Part shown: positions 33,639-41,767 of the stretch, in pieces
Layout: each line of letters opens with the position of its first letter
Position numbering within the stretch: position 1 is the stretch's first letter
Assembly: GCA_937775205.1 (NCBI GenBank)
Contig: CALKBX010000020.1
Coordinates: 23,210 to 87,209, forward strand
Source of the DNA: an uncultured Verrucomicrobiae bacterium
Lineage (GTDB): Bacteria; Verrucomicrobiota; Verrucomicrobiia; Limisphaerales; UBA1100
Direction of reading: 5' to 3'
Length of the DNA stretch: 64,000 nucleotides
Notes under the pieces: model-generated
What the model was told of the DNA's origin: nothing
The model's input: the letters and a program-made list of their open reading frames with translations, nothing else
The model's database searches: none
Position numbers and translations under genes: made by a program

Positions 33639-34604
33639 ATGGAACCGGCCCCGTCCAATGGCGAGCCGCCGGAGGAAACTTCGCCGGACGCAACCGAGCC
33701 TCAGCCTGAGCTGGAATCTCCGCCAGAGCCTTCGCCCCCCAAAGGCTTTCCCGTCACCTTCGGCGGCGTGGCGTCTTTTGCCGAAACGGGCTGGGGGCGT
33801 TTGCTCGGCTGGCAATTTCTGATGGCCCTCGCGCTGGGCGGCGCGGTGCTGCTCGTGCTTGCCCGCCATTGGGCGCCGGTGGTGGATTCGGCGATGACCC
33901 AACTCCCCGCCGAAACCGGCTGGCGCGATGGCGCGATGGTTTGGCCCGACGACAAACCCGTAGAGCTTGGTCGTAACAATTATTTCTGCCTCATCGTGGA
34001 TCCCGCAGGCACCGCGCGCCAAGGCCAACTCGCCGATGTGCAGGTGGAACTGCGCCGCGAGGATTGGCTGCTCGGTTCGGTGTTCGGCTATTTTGAATTG
34101 AATTACGCGCCGGGCGATTTGCCTTTGTTGCGCGAGGAACTGGCGCCGTGGTGGGGCGCGCGTCGGCCGTTTTTGTTGCTTGCGCTGGGCGCGGGCGCGG
34201 GCGCGGTGGCGTGGCTGGGCTGGCTAGCGCTGGGCTTTGTGGGCGGCATGGTGGTGCGCTCAGTAGCATTTTACGTAAATCGCCAATGCCCCACCGGAGG
34301 CGGATGGCGACTGGCAGCCGCGGCGCAATTGCCGGCGGCGCTGTTGATGGCGGTGGGGGTGCTGTGCTACGCGCTGGGCTTGCTACCGTGGATGGGCCTG
34401 CTAGTGCTGATGCCGTTGGCGGCGTTAGTGGCGTGGGCGTATTTATTTTTCGCGCCATTCTTCCTGCCGCGCATTGAAGCGACCGACCCCAATCCATTCG
34501 AAGGTGAGGATGAAGAAACCGATACCGACAATGACCAAAGCAAAATCGCTGAACCGGATGAGCCCAATCCATTTCAGGATGCCAAGGACGAAGACAAGAC
34601 GTAA
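33639..34604 (+). CDS. Membrane protein with acidic/proline-rich ends, unknown
   Basis: 321 residues. The first 40 are Pro/Glu-rich and disordered; then a membrane helix (LLGWQFLMALALGGAVLLVLA), an external domain (about 85-165), four further helices (FLLLALGAGAGAVAWLGWLALGFVGG, LPAALLMAVGVLCYALGLL, LLVLMPLAALVAWAYLFFAPFFL) and an acidic tail with two NPF/NPFQ motifs. No family recognised. Neighbours are a DUF6941 protein and a LysM lipoprotein, which points to an envelope complex of unknown role. Confidence 0.7.
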   Translation: MEPAPSNGEPPEETSPDATEPQPELESPPEPSPPKGFPVTFGGVASFAETGWGRLLGWQFLMALALGGAVLLVLARHWAPVVDSAMTQLPAETGWRDGAMVWPDDKPVELGRNNYFCLIVDPAGTARQGQLADVQVELRREDWLLGSVFGYFELNYAPGDLPLLREELAPWWGARRPFLLLALGAGAGAVAWLGWLALGFVGGMVVRSVAFYVNRQCPTGGGWRLAAAAQLPAALLMAVGVLCYALGLLPWMGLLVLMPLAALVAWAYLFFAPFFLPRIEATDPNPFEGEDEETDTDNDQSKIAEPDEPNPFQDAKDEDKT

Positions 34605-34674
34605 TCGGGAGGGCGAAGCTCCCACGGTATTTGCCAGCATTGCCAGTGCGCTCGGGTTCGGTTAGGTTGGGCGC

Positions 34675-35385
34675 GTGAAATTTTGGGTATTGGCATGGGT
34701 GGCAGCCATTTTGATCGGCTGCGGCGGCGAGGAGAGCAGTTCCACGGCGGAAGACCGCGAGCCGCATTTTCTGGCCGGACGGCGGCTGGTCACACAGCAG
34801 GATTACGACGGCGCGGAGCGTTCTTTTTATAAAGCACTGGAAGCCAACCCGCGCTCGGCGGCGGCGCATTACGAATTGGGCGTGCTATTTCTTTCGCGCA
34901 AGAATGACCCGGCGGCGGCAATTTTTCATCTGCAACGCTTCATCACGCTCAAGCCGGAGGCGGCAAATAAAAAAGATGTGCTCGGGCAAATCGAAGGTTT
35001 GAAGAGTGATCTTGCGGGCGAAATCCTCGGCAACCCGCAGTCGCAACCCAATCAATCCATCCTGGCCCTGCGTCGGCAACTCGACCGGTTGGCGGCGGAA
35101 AACGCGGCACTGAAACATCAGCTGCTTTCCAAGGGCATCACGCCCAACCCAGTGTCGGCCACCAATACCACCGCCACGCTGCCGCCCCGGCCCAACCCCA
35201 CGGTGCCCAACCCGCCGCGCCCCGTCACGGCCATGCGCACGCACAAAGTGAAGCGTGGTGACAACCCCACCAGCATCGCACGCCAATATGGCGTTACCGT
35301 TCCCAAACTGCTCGCGGCCAATCCCGGCCTCAAACCGGCGCGTATGCAGATTGGTGATGAACTGAAAATCCCACCGCGCAACTAG
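34675..35385 (+). CDS. TPR and LysM lipoprotein
   Basis: 236 residues from GTG 34675. A lipoprotein signal (WVAAILIGCGG, Cys16) is followed by TPR repeats (RLVTQQDYDGAERSFYKALE, SAAAHYELGVLFLSRKND), a short coiled coil (ILALRRQLDRLAAENAALKH), a Pro-rich linker and a C-terminal LysM domain (HKVKRGDNPTSIARQYGVTV, PKLLAANPGLKPARMQIGDE) that binds peptidoglycan. It would bridge outer membrane and cell wall. The gene follows a short hairpin-containing gap (GGGAG / CTCCC near 34606) and is 5 bases from the next gene. Confidence 0.85.
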   Translation: MKFWVLAWVAAILIGCGGEESSSTAEDREPHFLAGRRLVTQQDYDGAERSFYKALEANPRSAAAHYELGVLFLSRKNDPAAAIFHLQRFITLKPEAANKKDVLGQIEGLKSDLAGEILGNPQSQPNQSILALRRQLDRLAAENAALKHQLLSKGITPNPVSATNTTATLPPRPNPTVPNPPRPVTAMRTHKVKRGDNPTSIARQYGVTVPKLLAANPGLKPARMQIGDELKIPPRN

Positions 35386-35390
35386 CCCTT

Positions 35391-36251
35391 ATGCAGCGCC
35401 TTCTCCTCGTCACGCTTGGCTGTTTTTGGTTGTTCATGACCTGGCAACTTTGGCGCGTGGAATACGCCGGCCAAAAACTCGGCGCGGCGTTAGGGGTTTC
35501 TACGGTGTGGGACAAAGTGCGGCGCGCGCCGGATGATTCGCATCTGCAAATTGTGCATGCCCCCTCGGGCCGATTGTTGGGCAGCCTCGATTGGGAACCC
35601 CAATTACTGACCAAAATCACCTCCAAGGTGGAAGGTCAAATCACGCAAATCGATGGCTACGAATTGGCGATGGACAGCGGTGTGTTTTTGCTCGAAGCAG
35701 GCCAGGGCCAAGTGCGGTTTAATTTTGAGTTGGCGCTGGACGCCGCCTCGAAATGGCAAACGGTGCGGATCGATTTCCGCAAGCTCGATGACCAAAGCAA
35801 TTTGGATCTGCATCTCGCCGCACTCGCCACGGCCAGCAATCAAGTGCTCAATCTCAGCCTTGAGCTACACAATTACACTAATCAAATTCAGATGCCGCTG
35901 AAGGATTTGCGAGACCCAAGGAAATTTTCCAAAGCCCTCCTCGCACTGCGTGGCACGGGCAAGTTCGCCACGGTCACCACGATGTTTGCCATCAACAAAC
36001 TGCTCGACGAAGCCAACCTCGGCACACAACTTAGCTTTAGTTTCGAACTCCCCCGCAAGGCGCACCTCGACCGCCTGCCCGGCGTGCGATCGGACATCAA
36101 AGTTTATCGCGTGGATTTTGAACCCCTCAAAGGCTGGCCCGCCAGCGTGTACATCAACCCCACCGGAGAAATCCTGCTCGTGCGGCTGCCCCAAGGCTAC
36201 GAGCTGCGCAACACCCATTATTACGGCATCGCCCGCCGTCGCACCCAATGA
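35391..36251 (+). CDS. Membrane-anchored protein of unknown function
   Basis: 286 residues. One N-terminal helix (LLLVTLGCFWLFMTWQLW) anchors a periplasmic beta-rich domain containing repeated strand-like stretches (ITQIDGYELAMDSGVFLLEA, VRFNFELALDAASKWQTVRI, HLAALATASNQVLNLSLEL). No recognised family. Its last codons overlap the ABC ATPase start (36248), so it is translated with the ABC exporter and may be its periplasmic partner; that role is inference. Confidence 0.7.
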   Translation: MQRLLLVTLGCFWLFMTWQLWRVEYAGQKLGAALGVSTVWDKVRRAPDDSHLQIVHAPSGRLLGSLDWEPQLLTKITSKVEGQITQIDGYELAMDSGVFLLEAGQGQVRFNFELALDAASKWQTVRIDFRKLDDQSNLDLHLAALATASNQVLNLSLELHNYTNQIQMPLKDLRDPRKFSKALLALRGTGKFATVTTMFAINKLLDEANLGTQLSFSFELPRKAHLDRLPGVRSDIKVYRVDFEPLKGWPASVYINPTGEILLVRLPQGYELRNTHYYGIARRRTQ

Positions 36252-37009
36252 TTGAATTAGAAAATCTGGTAAAAAATTTCGGCGACCTCACCGCCGTCGA
36301 TGATTTGAGCCTCACGGTAGACAAGGGCGAATTCGTCGCCGTGCTGGGCCCGAACGCCGCCGGCAAAACCACCACCATCAAAATGCTCGTGGGCCTCATC
36401 AAGCCCAACTCCGGCACGGTGCGCGTGTGCGGCATCGATGTGCAAGCCGATCCCATCGCCGTGCGCCGACACCTTGCGTACGTGCCCGATTTTCCGTTTC
36501 TGTACGACAAGCTCACCCCGTGGGAATTCCTGCGCTTCACCGGCCAGCTTTTTCATATGGAAGAATCACAGATTCAGGAACGCACGCGCGAACTCATCCC
36601 GCGCTTCAACCTCGAGCCGTATCTGCAAAAGAGCATCGAGAGCCTCAGCCACGGCACGCGCCAGCGCATTGCGATTGTCTCGGCGCTCATGCACGCGCCG
36701 GAAGTCTTTGTGCTTGATGAACCGATGGTGGGGCTCGACCCGCATCACCAGTTTATTTTGAAAGAGGTTTTGAAAGAACGCGCCGCCGAGGGGATGACGG
36801 TGTTTCTTTCCACCCACCAAATCAGCGTGGCGGAGGAAGTAGCCGACCGCATCGGCATCATTCACATGGGCAAGCTCGTCGCCGTGGGCACCAAGGAAGA
36901 ACTGCACGCCATCAGCGGCAGCGGCAAGGCGAAGCTGGAAGAAACCTACCTCGCCCTCACCAGCGAAGAATCCGACGTGAGCATGCAGCGCCAAATCCAG
37001 CAGGGATAA
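36248..37009 (+). CDS. ABC transporter ATP-binding protein
   Basis: 253-residue ATPase subunit. Walker A GPNAAGKTT, Q-loop region VPDFPFLYDKLTPWEFLRF, signature LSHGTRQRIAIVSAL, Walker B VFVLDEPMVGLDP and H-switch LSTHQIS are all present. The signature reads LSHGT rather than the usual LSGGQ. The LTPWEFLRFTGQLF and DPHHQFILKEVL segments are typical of ABC-2 type exporters (NatA/CcmA-like). Overlaps the upstream gene and precedes the 975-residue permease. Confidence 0.93.
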   Translation: MIELENLVKNFGDLTAVDDLSLTVDKGEFVAVLGPNAAGKTTTIKMLVGLIKPNSGTVRVCGIDVQADPIAVRRHLAYVPDFPFLYDKLTPWEFLRFTGQLFHMEESQIQERTRELIPRFNLEPYLQKSIESLSHGTRQRIAIVSALMHAPEVFVLDEPMVGLDPHHQFILKEVLKERAAEGMTVFLSTHQISVAEEVADRIGIIHMGKLVAVGTKEELHAISGSGKAKLEETYLALTSEESDVSMQRQIQQG

Positions 37010-37024
37010 CTGCCACCCGTCGCT

Positions 37025-39952
37025 ATGGAATTCCTGCCCGCTGCCCGAAACCGGTTCGCCTCGCCGTTGATGCTGTTGCTGCGCGTGCACTGCGCGCAGG
37101 CGGCGCGCCGCTTCAAGGAGGCCAGTCAGCGCTCGGGCTTTCTCTCCGTGCTGATCGTGGGTTTCCTGCTCTTTTATCCGCTGCTCGCCGCCGGTATGTT
37201 TTATGGTGGGCTGCGCTATGTTTCAAAATTTCCCGGGCTGGGCGATCTCCTCATTGAGCGGCTCATCTTTCTGCTCTTCGCTTTTCTGTTCATGCTGCTG
37301 CTTTTTTCCAACGTGGTGGTGGGCTACACAAACATGTTCAAAAACGAGGAGTCGCGTTTCCTCAACACTATGCCCATTCCCGCCCAATCCATTTTCCGAT
37401 GGAAACTCATCGAGACCGCCGTGGTCGCCTCGTGGGCGTTCATCGTTTTAGTGGCACCGCTGCTGCTCGCCTTCGGCATTCATCAACATGCGGACTGGTA
37501 TTTTTATGTGCTCACGCCTCCACTCGTGGCGGTGTTCATCATGTTGCCGGCGGTGTTCGGCTGCTGGATCGCCGTGGCCATGGCGCGCTTTCTCGATCGC
37601 TCTCTCTTCCAAGCCACCGCCGTGCTGTTGCTGCTGGCGATGTGTTACGCGGTGAAAGTTTACCTCCAACCGGAAGCCGCCAGCGAGCAGACGCTCGAGA
37701 CCCGCGTGGTGGATCTCACGGATCGCCTGCTCGCCAAAACCGAAATCGCGCAGTTCCCTTTTCTGCCCAGCTATTGGCTCTCCAGCACGCTCACGCACTG
37801 GGTGGAAGGCGCGCGCGCGGCGGCGGGTTTCTTCGCCGCCGTGCTGATGTCCAACGTGCTCTTTTTCGGCTTCCTCGGTTTCACGCAAACGGGCCGTCAT
37901 TTTTATGCATCCCTTTCCTCCACGCTCAGCCGCGGCAGCCTCGCCGGCGATTGGTCCACCGCCATGCGCCATGCGCCGCGCCTGTGCGCGCAGGTGATTT
38001 TGCTGGCGTGGTTTTTGCCGGTGGTGGATTTTGCGCCGCTCCAAAAACATTGGCGAGGAGAACTCGCCCCGCTCTCGGCTCACTACGCCGCGCAACGCAA
38101 GTCCGAAGATGTGGACACCCAATCGCTCGGTCGCTGGCTTACCAATCATGTGGCGGAATTGGAACCCCGCCTCGCGCGCGGCGCGCTTTATCATTTGCAG
38201 CCAGAAATCCGCAACCTTTACCTCCGCAGCAGCTCGGGCGAGATGAGGCAATTGGGCCCAGACCTCGACCATCTTTTGCAATCCAACTTGCGCCCCAGCC
38301 TGTCCGGGCTGGATTTCGCCCGCGGCCGCACCCTGTTGCGCGGCGCTGCCGCCGAATTTGCCGCCGAGCCCGAGGCCACGCTGCTGGCGCCATTGCCCGA
38401 ATCGCAAGTGATGTTGCTGCACACACTCGGCGCGTCCCGGTTGGCAGGCCGCACGCTCACTTTCCCTGCCCAAGCCGGTGCCGATGACCCGCTGCCCGAA
38501 CAAACGTACCGCCTGTTTCTCCGCCGACGGATGCCGTTGGTGGATGCCGAAAACGAGCCCACCGCGAAAAAAGTTTGGATCACTGACCACGCGAATTATT
38601 TTGAAGGCACCCTCGCGCGCAAAGGCGACGCGCTGCACCTCACACTGCCCGGCGAAACGCCCGATGAAGAAACCGGCATCCACGGCTTCGACCTCCTCCA
38701 AATGTGGCGCACCAATTCCACAGGAAATCTGGACTGGAAACACTGGCAACTCGGCCGCGTGGAAACCCCGGTAGCCGCCCGCCCACCGCCGCCCGCCCAC
38801 GCCGCCGCCCTGCCGCCACTGGCGCTGCTGGCCATTCCGCTGCTCGCTCTTTTGGCGTGGGTGTTCAACAGCCGCACCACCCATCTGCTCGCGGCCACGG
38901 TGGTCATCGGCCTGTTCATCGCATTTATGGCCGGCAGCGAACATTGGCTCGCGCGGCTCGATGGCACCGGTGGCGGCAGCGCCTTTGGCATTTCCGGCTG
39001 GCGATTCCTTGGCGTGGGCGCGTGGCTGATGCTCGCCGCCGCGCTCCTGCAGGCGGTCACCACGATTTGGCAATCGCCGCTCGCCGCACGGTTTGAAAAG
39101 TGGTTCGAGCGCTGGCAGGAAAAACGAAGCGTGTTCAAATACGAACCGGGCTTGGCTGAACGCATTTTCAAAAAAATCCCAGGCCTCCCATCCGACGTGC
39201 TCGCGGTGTTGCTCAAAGACATCCGAATGTTTTGGCGCGACACCGCGCAGTGGGGGCAATCGCTCATTCTCTTCGGCATCCTCGGCGTGTATATTTTGAA
39301 CCTTCGATTCTTTACCGAGCAGTTCACCTCACTCTTCACCGGCGGCCAGTTTGGGGGTGATTACTTTTTCAAGCTGGTCAGCTTCATGAACCTCGCCGCT
39401 TGCGCGCTGAACCTCGCTACGCTGACCACGCGCTTCGTGTATCCGCAATTTTCGCTGGAAGGCAAACGGCTCTGGATCGTGGGCCTCTCGCCGCTGGGCC
39501 TCTCGCGCGTGGTGAAAGTGAAGTTCATGCTCGCCTCGACCATCTCGCTGCTCATCAGCCTACCGCTCATTTGGTTTTCGTGCCGCATGCTGCAGCTGCC
39601 GATGGGGCAGATGCTGTTCTTCATGGCCGCCATCTCCATCATGTCCGTGGCCCTCAACGGCCTCGCCGTGGGTATGGGCGTGATGTATCCCAATCTTAAA
39701 GAGGATAACCCCAGCAAAATCGTTGCCGGATTTGGCGGCACGTTCTGCCTCGTGCTCAGCTTCGTGTATATCGGCCTGGCGGTGATGTTGCTCGGCGCAG
39801 GCTCGCCCTTCGGCTCGCCATGGCAAGTCTTCGGCCGGCATCCGATGGAAATCCGGATGATTTATCTCGGCATGTTTCTCGTGTTCTCAACCATCGTCGG
39901 CCTCGGCCCGTTGAGCTACGCGCTGAGCCGCGTAAAAAAATTCGAACATTAG
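37025..39952 (+). CDS. Large ABC-2 type exporter permease
   Basis: 975 residues, well over the usual size for this class. The N-terminal third has about six helices and the MPIPAQSIFRWKLIETAVVA element seen in PF16949-type putative ABC exporter permeases. A soluble region of roughly 270 residues (about 340-610, Leu/Arg-rich) is followed by more helices (PPLALLAIPLLALLAWVFNS, AATVVIGLFIAFMAG) and a C-terminal membrane half (MLASTISLLISLPLIWFSCR, ISIMSVALNGLAVGMGVMYP). It pairs with the ATPase 15 bases upstream. Exported substrate unknown. The large ORFs on the opposite strand here are shadows. Confidence 0.85.
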   Translation: MEFLPAARNRFASPLMLLLRVHCAQAARRFKEASQRSGFLSVLIVGFLLFYPLLAAGMFYGGLRYVSKFPGLGDLLIERLIFLLFAFLFMLLLFSNVVVGYTNMFKNEESRFLNTMPIPAQSIFRWKLIETAVVASWAFIVLVAPLLLAFGIHQHADWYFYVLTPPLVAVFIMLPAVFGCWIAVAMARFLDRSLFQATAVLLLLAMCYAVKVYLQPEAASEQTLETRVVDLTDRLLAKTEIAQFPFLPSYWLSSTLTHWVEGARAAAGFFAAVLMSNVLFFGFLGFTQTGRHFYASLSSTLSRGSLAGDWSTAMRHAPRLCAQVILLAWFLPVVDFAPLQKHWRGELAPLSAHYAAQRKSEDVDTQSLGRWLTNHVAELEPRLARGALYHLQPEIRNLYLRSSSGEMRQLGPDLDHLLQSNLRPSLSGLDFARGRTLLRGAAAEFAAEPEATLLAPLPESQVMLLHTLGASRLAGRTLTFPAQAGADDPLPEQTYRLFLRRRMPLVDAENEPTAKKVWITDHANYFEGTLARKGDALHLTLPGETPDEETGIHGFDLLQMWRTNSTGNLDWKHWQLGRVETPVAARPPPPAHAAALPPLALLAIPLLALLAWVFNSRTTHLLAATVVIGLFIAFMAGSEHWLARLDGTGGGSAFGISGWRFLGVGAWLMLAAALLQAVTTIWQSPLAARFEKWFERWQEKRSVFKYEPGLAERIFKKIPGLPSDVLAVLLKDIRMFWRDTAQWGQSLILFGILGVYILNLRFFTEQFTSLFTGGQFGGDYFFKLVSFMNLAACALNLATLTTRFVYPQFSLEGKRLWIVGLSPLGLSRVVKVKFMLASTISLLISLPLIWFSCRMLQLPMGQMLFFMAAISIMSVALNGLAVGMGVMYPNLKEDNPSKIVAGFGGTFCLVLSFVYIGLAVMLLGAGSPFGSPWQVFGRHPMEIRMIYLGMFLVFSTIVGLGPLSYALSRVKKFEH

Positions 39953-40069
39953 CCCGCAGATTGACCAATGCCGAATTGGGGTTCACTTGGGTTTTGCTCA
40001 TTGGGCACTTGCAAACTCCGTTTGCAACCAATGCTTTACACCGCCGCCTTTTTTCCGTAGCTTTTCCCC

Positions 40070-40711
40070 ATGGCTGTTTTCGATGGGCCGGATTTATTAG
40101 AGGAGGATTTTCCCGCTACTGCCAAAGGCGCAACTTTGGTGAATGAGGATCGTGAAGAATTGGATGATCAGGCTTCGAGTCTGCAAACCCAACTCGCGAA
40201 CCTGAATCGCGCGCGCGACAAGCTGGAGCGGGAGAAGGCCACTGTGGAGGAATCGCGCCGCCGGTTTTCGGAATTCCAAACCGGGCGCGAAGAGATGCTC
40301 CACGAGCTCACGCGTAGCCTCGGTTTACTGGAAGAAGCGCAGCTCGATGCCCAGCGCGACGCCGAACAGATGGCTCGCTCAATGGATGACCTGCGCGACG
40401 CACTCGGCAAAGTGGATGCGTTGGTGGAAGTGGACACCCATGACGAAGATTGGAAAGTGCTGCTCACCCGCAACCTCACCACCATCGAAAATGCCCGGAT
40501 GGAACTGAATTCCGCACGGTTGAAATGGACTTTACTGAGTGGCCTCCGCGACGACGAAGGCCAAGGCTTGGCCGCACCCGCACAACCGGGCCAAACGGGC
40601 TTACCGATGCCAAAAAGTTTTGGCCAACTCTGCCTGTGGGGCCTCGCTCTCACATGGCCGGTGTTGCTAATTGGCGCGGTGATCACCGCCGTGCTGCTGT
40701 TGCGGGGGTAA
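40070..40711 (+). CDS. Coiled-coil protein with C-terminal membrane anchor
   Basis: 213 residues: an acidic N-terminus, a long coiled coil (about 25-140; DQASSLQTQLANLNRARDKL, REKATVEESRRRFSEF), a Gly/Pro linker and one C-terminal helix (GLALTWPVLLIGAVITAVLLLRG). Tail-anchored topology. It is followed after 2 bases by a second protein with the same design, so the two may form a hetero-oligomer. No family recognised. A small palindrome (TTGCAAA / TTTGCAA, 40009-40027) lies upstream. Confidence 0.75.
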   Translation: MAVFDGPDLLEEDFPATAKGATLVNEDREELDDQASSLQTQLANLNRARDKLEREKATVEESRRRFSEFQTGREEMLHELTRSLGLLEEAQLDAQRDAEQMARSMDDLRDALGKVDALVEVDTHDEDWKVLLTRNLTTIENARMELNSARLKWTLLSGLRDDEGQGLAAPAQPGQTGLPMPKSFGQLCLWGLALTWPVLLIGAVITAVLLLRG

Positions 40712-40713
40712 AC

Positions 40714-41202
40714 ATGATCGGATGGTTCAAACGCAAGATTGACCCGATGACCTCGCGGTCGCGTGAACTGCACCACGAAATTGCCGACCTTGAATCACAG
40801 ATCGCCCAACTCAGCAACGTCTCCACCCTCACCGACCCGCGCCAAATCCGAACCGTGCTGGAGAAAACGCGTTACCTTCCACCCGACCCCATCCTGCGCG
40901 CCGATGAGGAACTCACCCACTCGCTACCACCCATCACCGACCCCAACTGCCCCGGTCTCTATAACGACCAAGGCGTGCGAAAGTGCGACCTCGCCGGCTG
41001 GTGGCTCCGCGTAAAACGCCAACCCGCACCCGCGGCCACCGGCAATGACAAGCTCGTCACTTACCTCGCCGCCGGCCGCAACTATGGCTACACCGCCCTC
41101 CGCAGCGAACGCCGCGTGGCCCGCAACCGCTTCGTCCTCCTCGCGTTCATCCTCCTCGCAATGCTCTGGACCGTCCTCAGTCTGCTCATCCCGCAGTTGT
41201 AA
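40714..41202 (+). CDS. Small membrane protein with coiled-coil N-terminus
   Basis: 162 residues from ATG 40714, hidden in the ORF track as the tail of a longer shadow (40450-41202). It has a short coiled coil (SRELHHEIADLESQIAQLSN), a central region with two Cys (CPGLYNDQGVRKCDLAGWWL) and a C-terminal helix (FVLLAFILLAMLWTVLSLLI). It starts 2 bases after the upstream stop, supporting a real gene. Unknown function; layout suggests a partner of the upstream tail-anchored protein. Confidence 0.75.
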   Translation: MIGWFKRKIDPMTSRSRELHHEIADLESQIAQLSNVSTLTDPRQIRTVLEKTRYLPPDPILRADEELTHSLPPITDPNCPGLYNDQGVRKCDLAGWWLRVKRQPAPAATGNDKLVTYLAAGRNYGYTALRSERRVARNRFVLLAFILLAMLWTVLSLLIPQL

Positions 41203-41242
41203 ATTGGTTTGCGACTCCGGCCGCGCTCGTTAGCGTTGCGAA

Positions 41243-41725
41243 ATGCACGCCGCGCTCATCGTCACCTCTCTCGGAAAGTTCCGCGCCCAATTCACCGCAC
41301 GCGGCCTGGCCCGTTTGCAGTTTCCAAAAGCCGCTGCCGAGCCCATCGCCGACTCCATCGAGCCGCCAAAAAATTGGCTGCGCCAAACCACCGCCGCGCT
41401 CAATACCATGCTCGCCGGCAATGCCCCAAAAAACTTCCCGCCGCTGGATCTCTCCGCCGGAACTACGTTTCAGCAGCAAACGTGGCGCGCGCTGTTGCGC
41501 ATTCCCGCCGGTCGCACGCGCGGTTATGGCGAACTCGCCCGTGCTGTCCGCCGCCCCAAGGCGGCCCGCGCCATCGGCGGCGCTTGCGGGGCCAATCCCA
41601 TTCCCGTGCTCATCCCGTGCCACCGCGTCATTGGCGCCAACGGCAGTCTCACTGGCTTTTCCGGGGGGATGCATTGGAAGGTGAAACTGCTGGAAATAGA
41701 GCACGCCAAGTTGCCGCTTCATTGA
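41243..41725 (+). CDS. ogt: Methylated-DNA-[protein]-cysteine S-methyltransferase
   Basis: 160 residues. Repairs O6-methylguanine by suicide transfer to the Cys of IPCHRVI, which is present. TTFQQQTWRALLRIPAGRTRGYGELA and ARAIGGACGANPIPVLIPCH are the usual active-site surroundings, and GFSGGMHWKVKLLEIE closes the fold. No Ada-type regulatory domain. The stand-alone form fits Ogt. It is 42 bases before ileS on the same strand. Confidence 0.93.
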   Translation: MHAALIVTSLGKFRAQFTARGLARLQFPKAAAEPIADSIEPPKNWLRQTTAALNTMLAGNAPKNFPPLDLSAGTTFQQQTWRALLRIPAGRTRGYGELARAVRRPKAARAIGGACGANPIPVLIPCHRVIGANGSLTGFSGGMHWKVKLLEIEHAKLPLH

Positions 41726-41767
41726 CACGCCCGCGCGCGATTGTTAGCGTCCCGCCCTTTGCCGGGC

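Noticed and set aside
37448-39259. 603-residue ORF on the minus strand
   Set aside because: It is antisense to the ABC permease, rich in Gly/Arg/Gln/His without domains, and the plus-strand frame has clear membrane helices and spacing to its ATPase.
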